A stretch of DNA of 19,241 bases, from NCBI GenBank assembly GCA_002501485.1, contig DLTS01000046.1, forward strand, positions 7,827 through 27,067. The letters are read 5' to 3'. Made by a program: the position numbers and the translations under genes. This DNA is from Acidimicrobiaceae bacterium UBA7830 (lineage in GTDB: Bacteria; Actinomycetota; Acidimicrobiia; Acidimicrobiales; Ilumatobacteraceae). The notes under the pieces are model-generated. The model searched no databases, had not been told where the DNA came from, and saw only the letters and a list, made by a program, of their open reading frames with translations. Of this stretch, positions 14,569 to 19,241 are shown in pieces (the stretch's first letter is position 1; every line of letters starts with the position of its first letter).

Positions 14569-15588
14569 TTACCGCAGTTCTCGCACGATGTCACCGAGGC
14601 CCTCTACTAAGGAGACCGCCCACTCCGTGTCGGTGATTCCGAGATGAACCATCGTGATTCCGGCCTCAGGGAGCACAAATATGTATTGACCTTGAAAGCC
14701 CTGGGCAACAAGTGAGCCTTCGAAATCAGGCCACAACCACCAGTGCCGGCCATAGTCGAACCCGTGTGGCCCCGAGCCTTCTGGATCATGCACCACCCAA
14801 TGACGTGCATGGTCGTGCCAGCCCAGCGGAAGAATCTGAGTGCCATCGGCGAGCGCGCCACCTCGGCGATATAGCTCACCAAATGTTGCGAAATCACGAG
14901 CCGTCGCATAGACGAAGCTCGACCCCACAAATGTTCCAGTGGCATCGAACTTCATGATCGGGCTCGAGGCACCAATTGGGCCAAACAGGCATTCTTTCGC
15001 AAATTGTTCGATTGCGTTCTTGCGTTTTTCGGCTCCTACCGATGCCACATCACCCCCAGCGAGAATGTCGCCAAGCATGCGACACAAAATATTGGTCGTG
15101 CCGGAGGCATAACTCCAGTGCTCTCCCGGCTGGAATTCACGGCCAAGCGAAGCCGCGTACATCCCCATGTCTGCAACGCCCCGATGCTCCTCACCGGAGA
15201 ACAACATCTCCAAGCAATGCGACACCGAAGCATCTTCGTAGTCCTCCACGAAGGTCAACCCAGAACGCATCTCGAGAAGGTCAATCCACCTAATCGGCGG
15301 CTGTCCTTCTGCCTGCAACGCCGCAAAAGGCGCGGGGTCGTTCACATCCAGCAACCCATCGACAATTGCAATGCCAAGTAGGGCATGAGTGATCGACTTT
15401 GCCATCGACCACGAAATCAACGTTGTTGTCTCAGTCACTCGCTCACCACCACCAAAAAGGGTCGTTGGAGATGTGCCGTACCATTCGATCTCAGTTGCGC
15501 CATCTTTCATGACAAGAAGCGCAAGAGTGCGACCCTCGGTCTCCGACCGTCCAACGACTGCCTCGACGAGGGTGCTGAGTGCATTCAC
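14569..15588 (-). CDS. Serine hydrolase of the beta-lactamase/NylB superfamily
   Basis: A 339-residue protein with the SxxK motif SMAK (Ser61, Lys64) and a tyrosine motif YASG (Tyr160) in the context PGEHWSYASGTTN. This is the arrangement of class C beta-lactamase-like hydrolases and of NylB, the 6-aminohexanoate-dimer hydrolase. The third motif (KTG or HxG) appears as GFQGQY near residue 297. No signal peptide is seen, so it is likely cytosolic and not an antibiotic beta-lactamase; amide or ester hydrolysis is the likely chemistry, with unknown substrate. The GTG start overlaps the stop of the LOG-family gene by 4 nt (GTGA). The gap to the M20 gene is about 74 nt. Confidence 0.8.
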   Translation of the reverse strand: MNALSTLVEAVVGRSETEGRTLALLVMKDGATEIEWYGTSPTTLFGGGERVTETTTLISWSMAKSITHALLGIAIVDGLLDVNDPAPFAALQAEGQPPIRWIDLLEMRSGLTFVEDYEDASVSHCLEMLFSGEEHRGVADMGMYAASLGREFQPGEHWSYASGTTNILCRMLGDILAGGDVASVGAEKRKNAIEQFAKECLFGPIGASSPIMKFDATGTFVGSSFVYATARDFATFGELYRRGGALADGTQILPLGWHDHARHWVVHDPEGSGPHGFDYGRHWWLWPDFEGSLVAQGFQGQYIFVLPEAGITMVHLGITDTEWAVSLVEGLGDIVRELR

Positions 15589-16238
15589 GTTTCACTCCCC
15601 GCAGACTTCGTCACATCGCTCCACTTCGGCGCCGCGGTTGGTGCGGGGCCTGTCGCAATACGAACTGCCTCGTCTACCGATGACGTCAACGATACGAATG
15701 CTCGATAGCGCTCCTTTAACAAGCCGGCAGCGACCGCGCCGTCAAGAAACTCCATCATTGGCTGCCAGAACGACTCAAAACCCTCACCGACATCAAGAAA
15801 GACTACCGGAGCCGAGATGATCCCAAGCTGGTTCCACGTCAGCACCTCAAACACCTCCTCGTACGTACCAAATCCACCTGGCATCGCAATAAACCCACCA
15901 GCGAGTTCGATCATTCGCGCTTTTCGCTCATGCATGTTTGCAGTCACCTCGAGGCGCGTCACCCCATGATGAGCCACCTCAACATCGACCAGCCGCTGGG
16001 GAATCACCCCAATTACCTCACCGCCGCCCGACATGACCGCATTGGCTACTGCGCCCATCATTCCGATGTCGCCACCCCCATACACCAAGGAGATATTGAG
16101 AGATGCAAGGTGTGCACCTAATTCCCTCGCTCGCGCAAGAAACATCGGGTGATCACCAGAGCCTGAACCGCAATAGACCGCAACGGCAGCAACCGGGCCC
16201 TGCTCAACGTCATCACATTCTGGCGAAAAACTCATCAT
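15585..16238 (-). CDS. LOG-family Rossmann-fold nucleotide phosphoribohydrolase-like protein
   Basis: A 217-residue protein with the LOG signature: YCGSGSG (22-28), VYGGGDIGMMG (52-62), MHERKARM (102-109) and PGGFGTYEEVFEVLTW (120-135). LOG enzymes release a nucleobase from a nucleoside 5'-monophosphate, best known for cytokinin ribotides, and bacterial members often act on AMP. In this setting it could feed a nucleobase into the ring-degrading enzymes, but that is inference. ATG 16238 is followed at once by a second ATG at 16235. The first gene of the minus-strand block, it is divergent from mcd across 66 nt and coupled to the serine hydrolase by GTGA. Confidence 0.87.
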   Translation of the reverse strand: MMSFSPECDDVEQGPVAAVAVYCGSGSGDHPMFLARARELGAHLASLNISLVYGGGDIGMMGAVANAVMSGGGEVIGVIPQRLVDVEVAHHGVTRLEVTANMHERKARMIELAGGFIAMPGGFGTYEEVFEVLTWNQLGIISAPVVFLDVGEGFESFWQPMMEFLDGAVAAGLLKERYRAFVSLTSSVDEAVRIATGPAPTAAPKWSDVTKSAGSET

Positions 16239-16241
16239 CTG

Positions 16242-16247
16242 AGATTA
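16242..16247 (-). promoter_or_regulatory. Candidate -10 box of the LOG gene
   Basis: TAATCT on the minus strand lies 6 nt before the second ATG (16235) of the LOG gene, which suggests a leaderless mRNA starting at that codon and makes 16235 a serious alternative start. Confidence 0.4.
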
Positions 16248-16291
16248 GAACGCAGTTGTAGCTCGAGATGAAGACACCGGGGTTCCCCCGT

Positions 16292-16297
16292 TACCCT
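16292..16297 (+). promoter_or_regulatory. Candidate -10 box of mcd
   Basis: TACCCT (TANNNT) lies 7 nt before GTG 16305, again the spacing expected for a leaderless transcript. No purine-rich ribosome site precedes the GTG. Confidence 0.4.
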
Positions 16298-16304
16298 GTT
16301 AACC

Positions 16305-17918
16305 GTGAGTACCTCCCCCGACATGATCTCCACTGCCGCCGTCATCGACCTCGCCGATGCCATCGTTACTGCCGCCATCGGCTCTCTTGCCGATCTCGGT
16401 GGACCAGATGTAGAGCAGACATTTGCCTACGACCTCGCCCACGCAGCATCGGCCGTTGCCACTGCTAGGTCACTTCTCGATTACGGAGCGAAGGGCGATA
16501 GCGAAGCGCTTATTGCCTGCGTGTTCACCGCCGATGTTCTCCACGACCTCGCCGGAAAGCTCCTTGGCCGCGAAACCCTCTGGGGAGTTGCTCCAGGGGC
16601 ACTCGACGGAGCTGCGGAGTTCATTGCTGAATACCGCGACCCCGACGTCATCGCATCGCTAGCAGAATCATCGGGCCCGCTTCACCTCACCGACGATATG
16701 GACATGGTGCGCGACACGTTCCGCGCCTTTGCTCAAGACGTCATCGCCCCGCACGCCGAGCATGTGCACCGCTCGAATGGCGATGTGCCCGAAGAGATCA
16801 TCTCTGGGCTCGCAGAACTCGGGGCATTCGGCCTGAGCGTCCCCGCAGAATATGGCGGCTTCAGCGAAGGTGGTCACGACGAGTACGTCGCCATGGTGGT
16901 TGCAACCGAAGAGCTCAGCCGTGCAAGCCTCGGAATCGGCGGCTCTCTCATTACCCGCCCAGAGATCCTTACCCGTGCCCTCGTGAAGGGTGGAACCGAA
17001 GATCAAAAGCACACCTGGCTACCCAAGCTCGCCGCAGCAGAGGTCATGCCAGCAGTGGCGGTCACCGAGCCTGACTACGGCAGTGACGTCGCCAACATCA
17101 AGGTCACCGCAACTCCCGCTGCCGGTCCGAACGGTGAAGACGGCTACGTCATCAACGGCGTGAAGACATGGTGCACCTTCGGCGCCCGTGCCGACGCTCT
17201 TGCGCTTCTCGCACGAACCGACCCTGACCGGAGCAAGACCCACAAGGGGCTCAGCCTGTTCATTGTCCCGAAACCTCGTGGCGACGGTCATGGCTTTGCT
17301 TTCACTCAGGATGCTGTCGACATCGACGGATCGGCCCGAGTCGGAAAAATGGAAGGCCGACCGATCGACACCATTGGATACCGAGGCATGCACTCTTATG
17401 AGATTGCTCTCGAAGACTGGTGGGTGCCAGCGCAAAACCTCGTCGGCGAACAAGATGGCCTTGGCCGCGGCTTCTACTACCAGATGGAAGGCTTCGAGAA
17501 CGGCCGTCTTCAAACCGCCGCTCGCGCCGTCGGCGTCATGCAGGCTGCATATGAATCAGCACTCGACTACGCACAAAATCGCCGTGTCTTCGATTCCAAT
17601 GTGTTTGATTATCAGCTCACCAGAGTGAAACTTGGCCGTATGGCAGCGGTCATTCAGGCCTCACGCCAGTTCAGCTATCACGTTGCAACGCTGATGGCGA
17701 AGGGCGAGGGCGCTACTGAGGCCTCAATGGTGAAGGCCTACGTGTGCAAGGCTGCAGAATGGGTCACTCGTGAGGCGATGCAGATTCACGGTGGCATGGG
17801 CTATGCCGAGGAATATGCCGTGAGTCGTCTCTTTGTTGACGCTCGGGTGCTCTCGATCTTTGAAGGCGCAGATGAAACGCTGTGCTTGAAAGTGATCGCT
17901 CGCCGTCTCGGCGCCTGA
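16305..17918 (+). CDS. mcd: (2S)-methylsuccinyl-CoA dehydrogenase (acyl-CoA dehydrogenase with N-terminal extension)
   Basis: A 537-residue FAD enzyme. The first 125 residues or so form a helical extension absent from ordinary acyl-CoA dehydrogenases but found in methylsuccinyl-CoA dehydrogenase. The dehydrogenase body starts near DMDMVRDTFRAFAQDV. Signatures include AVTEPDYGSDVA, GVKTWCTFGARAD, GRPIDTIGYRGMHSYE and QIHGGMGYAEEY, and the catalytic base is probably Glu520 in IFEGADE. From memory it is very close to Mcd of the ethylmalonyl-CoA pathway, which converts (2S)-methylsuccinyl-CoA to mesaconyl-CoA during acetyl-CoA assimilation. No other genes of that pathway (ccr, ecm, mch) are in the window. 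GTG 16305 is preferred on the -10 spacing; ATG 16323 is an alternative. It converges on the HAD gene with 7 nt between stops. Confidence 0.82.
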   Translation: MSTSPDMISTAAVIDLADAIVTAAIGSLADLGGPDVEQTFAYDLAHAASAVATARSLLDYGAKGDSEALIACVFTADVLHDLAGKLLGRETLWGVAPGALDGAAEFIAEYRDPDVIASLAESSGPLHLTDDMDMVRDTFRAFAQDVIAPHAEHVHRSNGDVPEEIISGLAELGAFGLSVPAEYGGFSEGGHDEYVAMVVATEELSRASLGIGGSLITRPEILTRALVKGGTEDQKHTWLPKLAAAEVMPAVAVTEPDYGSDVANIKVTATPAAGPNGEDGYVINGVKTWCTFGARADALALLARTDPDRSKTHKGLSLFIVPKPRGDGHGFAFTQDAVDIDGSARVGKMEGRPIDTIGYRGMHSYEIALEDWWVPAQNLVGEQDGLGRGFYYQMEGFENGRLQTAARAVGVMQAAYESALDYAQNRRVFDSNVFDYQLTRVKLGRMAAVIQASRQFSYHVATLMAKGEGATEASMVKAYVCKAAEWVTREAMQIHGGMGYAEEYAVSRLFVDARVLSIFEGADETLCLKVIARRLGA

Positions 17919-17937
17919 TCCAGCCTCAGATCAGCGC
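17911..17937. terminator. Hairpin over the convergent mcd and HAD stop codons
   Basis: CTGATC/GATCAG form a 6-bp stem around an 8-nt loop, extended by GCG/CGC after a 1-nt bulge. The mcd TGA lies in the left arm and the HAD stop in the loop, so one element could serve both strands. No T-run is present. Confidence 0.4.
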
Positions 17938-18624
17938 GATCAAATCAGCAACCGATCTCACGCGCGCAAAATCTCCCGCATCGTGATCATCAAACGGATC
18001 GATCAATACCGGGACGAGTCCCGCACCTCGCGAACCGTTGACGTCCATACTCACTGAATCGCCAACATAAAGAATTCGATCTCTTGGAGTTTCTGAGTGT
18101 TCGACCAGAGCGAATTCAAAAATCTGCGGGTCAGGTTTTGCAATGCCAACAACTTCTGAGTCGATGATCGTCCGCATCGCAACAAGTGGGCCCTCCCCAC
18201 GTTGACAGACCCCAGACCACTCGAGCACCCATTCGATCTGGCCTGCCGCGTTCGACACCACCGACATCGGGACGCCGCGTACTGCTAACTCCTCGATCGC
18301 CTTGACATTTTCTGCAATCGGGTGGCGCCACAAATCCGCTGAGCGTGTTCGCCCCAGCAGCGTGGCCGCAATCGCTGCCATGTCTGCTGCAACACCGATC
18401 GTTGCCACATAGGTCTCGTTGTACACCTGCCAATCTGCCTCAACGGCATGGACACGCGACTTCGCCGCCATACCTGCGTAGTGAGCTCGACGGTGCAACT
18501 CGAGGTCAATTGAGCCACCAAATGGAGCAAGCAACGGGGCGATGACGGTGGGGTCAGGAAGCACGAACACACCACCAGCATCAAAGATCACGGCATCAAA
18601 CGATCCCGCCTCAAGCGTGGTCAT
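17926..18624 (-). CDS. HAD-superfamily hydrolase, subfamily IA-like
   Basis: A 232-residue protein with the HAD motifs in order: FDAGGV (nucleophile Asp15 when counted from ATG 18624), VVSNA with Ser124, IAKPDP with Lys163 and GDSVSMDV with Asp189 and Asp194. A helical cap lies between motifs I and II. The second Asp of motif I is Gly (DxG rather than DxD), so the usual acid/base residue for phosphatase turnover is missing; this variant is common in IA members annotated only as HAD-like. The substrate is unknown. ATG 18624 interlocks with the hydantoinase stop as TGATG, with GGAG at 18633-18636 eight nt upstream; TTG 18627 would add one residue. Linked expression with the hydantoinase is likely. 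Confidence 0.85.
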   Translation of the reverse strand: MTTLEAGSFDAVIFDAGGVFVLPDPTVIAPLLAPFGGSIDLELHRRAHYAGMAAKSRVHAVEADWQVYNETYVATIGVAADMAAIAATLLGRTRSADLWRHPIAENVKAIEELAVRGVPMSVVSNAAGQIEWVLEWSGVCQRGEGPLVAMRTIIDSEVVGIAKPDPQIFEFALVEHSETPRDRILYVGDSVSMDVNGSRGAGLVPVLIDPFDDHDAGDFARVRSVADLIALI

Positions 18625-19241
18625 CAACGCAACTCCGACGAAAGTCCGCGTTTGAGGAACTTTCCGTGACCGACAGTTCCGACAAATCGATCATTCTCAA
18701 CCAAGATCTTCCCGCGGCTCATTACAGTCTCGACTCGTCCATCGACCACAAAACCCTCGAACGCTGAGTGGTCCATGTTCATGTGATGCTTGTCGTTGAT
18801 GCCAATGGTTGTCGTCGAAGTTGGATCCCAAATGACAATGTCGGCATCAGCACCTGGCAGGATCTCTCCCTTCTGTGGATGCATACCAAAGAGCCGGGCC
18901 GGCGTCGTGCAGCAGGTTTCCACCCATCGCTCGAGCGTGATTTCACCGTTGACCACACCCTGGTACATCAACTCCATTCGATGCTCAACACCGCCGATTC
19001 CATTCGGAATCGCGGTGAAATCCCCGATGCCAAGCTCTTTCTGGTCCTTCAGGCAAAACGGACAGTGATCAGTTGACACGACTGCCAAGTCATCATTTTT
19101 GAGGCCTGTCCAAAGGTCGCGTTGATGATGCTGATGAGATGATCGAAGCGGAGTTGAGCACACCCATTTCGCGCCCTCAAAACCCGGTCGCGCGAGGTGT
19201 TCTTCCAAACTCAACCAGAGATATTGCGGACAGGTCTCCGC
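18624..19241 (-). CDS. hydA: Dihydropyrimidinase / D-hydantoinase, C-terminal part (runs off the right edge)
   Basis: The frame is open to the window edge, giving the last 205 residues of a cyclic-amidohydrolase-family enzyme. From the edge it reads ETCPQYL, a family signature, then KWVCSTPLR, then STDHCPF with the metal-ligand Asp (residue 58 of the fragment). GIGDFTAIPNGIGGVEHRM follows, including the substrate-binding Asn, and ADADIVIWDP marks the return to the beta-sandwich domain. Such enzymes open dihydrouracil, dihydrothymine or hydantoin rings to N-carbamoyl acids, the substrates of the two carbamoylases encoded further left. The metal-binding N-terminal half, with the HxH and carboxylated Lys, is outside the window. 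Dihydropyrimidinase and D-hydantoinase cannot be told apart here. Confidence 0.9.
   Translation of the reverse strand, partial: AETCPQYLWLSLEEHLARPGFEGAKWVCSTPLRSSHQHHQRDLWTGLKNDDLAVVSTDHCPFCLKDQKELGIGDFTAIPNGIGGVEHRMELMYQGVVNGEITLERWVETCCTTPARLFGMHPQKGEILPGADADIVIWDPTSTTTIGINDKHHMNMDHSAFEGFVVDGRVETVMSRGKILVENDRFVGTVGHGKFLKRGLSSELR

Overview
The window reads as part of a chromosome from a moderately GC-rich actinobacterium. Class Acidimicrobiia is my best guess; this is inference from gene content. The pointers are an LppM-like lipoprotein, a luciferase-like oxidoreductase of the kind that often uses F420, frequent GTG starts, several starts that look leaderless (TANNNT box 6-7 nt before the start codon), and a (2S)-methylsuccinyl-CoA dehydrogenase. 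I see no rRNA, tRNA, CRISPR array, insertion sequence or prophage.

Region 1 (1-4255) encodes exported or surface proteins and looks less GC-rich than the rest. On the minus strand at the left edge is the N-terminus of a lipoprotein. On the plus strand follow a membrane-anchored SGNH hydrolase, an M14 zinc peptidase resembling murein peptide amidase, and an LppM-like lipoprotein with a C-terminal membrane anchor. Each of the plus-strand genes is followed by a hairpin; the last is a perfect 12-bp stem.

Region 2 (4346-6714) is a divergent pair about 30 nt apart: a small single-cluster ferredoxin (minus) and an oligopeptidase B (plus).

Region 3 (6716-16238) is an almost unbroken minus-strand block. 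In transcription order it runs: LOG-family protein, NylB-like serine hydrolase, M20 hydantoinase/carbamoylase-family amidase, nitrilase-superfamily N-carbamoyl-D-amino-acid amidohydrolase, a shortened SsnA-like amidohydrolase, luciferase-like oxidoreductase, flippase-like membrane protein, MutY, metallo-beta-lactamase-fold hydrolase and a MauE-like membrane protein. Four junctions are 4-nt GTGA overlaps and one is a TGATG junction.

Region 4 (16305-19241) has mcd on the plus strand. It converges on a HAD hydrolase and a dihydropyrimidinase/hydantoinase that runs off the right edge, joined by another TGATG.

The biological theme is hydrolytic opening of cyclic amides and ureides. A hydantoinase opens the ring, two unrelated carbamoylases remove the carbamoyl group, and an SsnA-like deaminase plus an oxidoreductase flank them. 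This resembles hydantoin, pyrimidine or purine-ring nitrogen salvage, with mcd inserted between the ring-opening enzyme and the rest. The substrate cannot be told from sequence alone.
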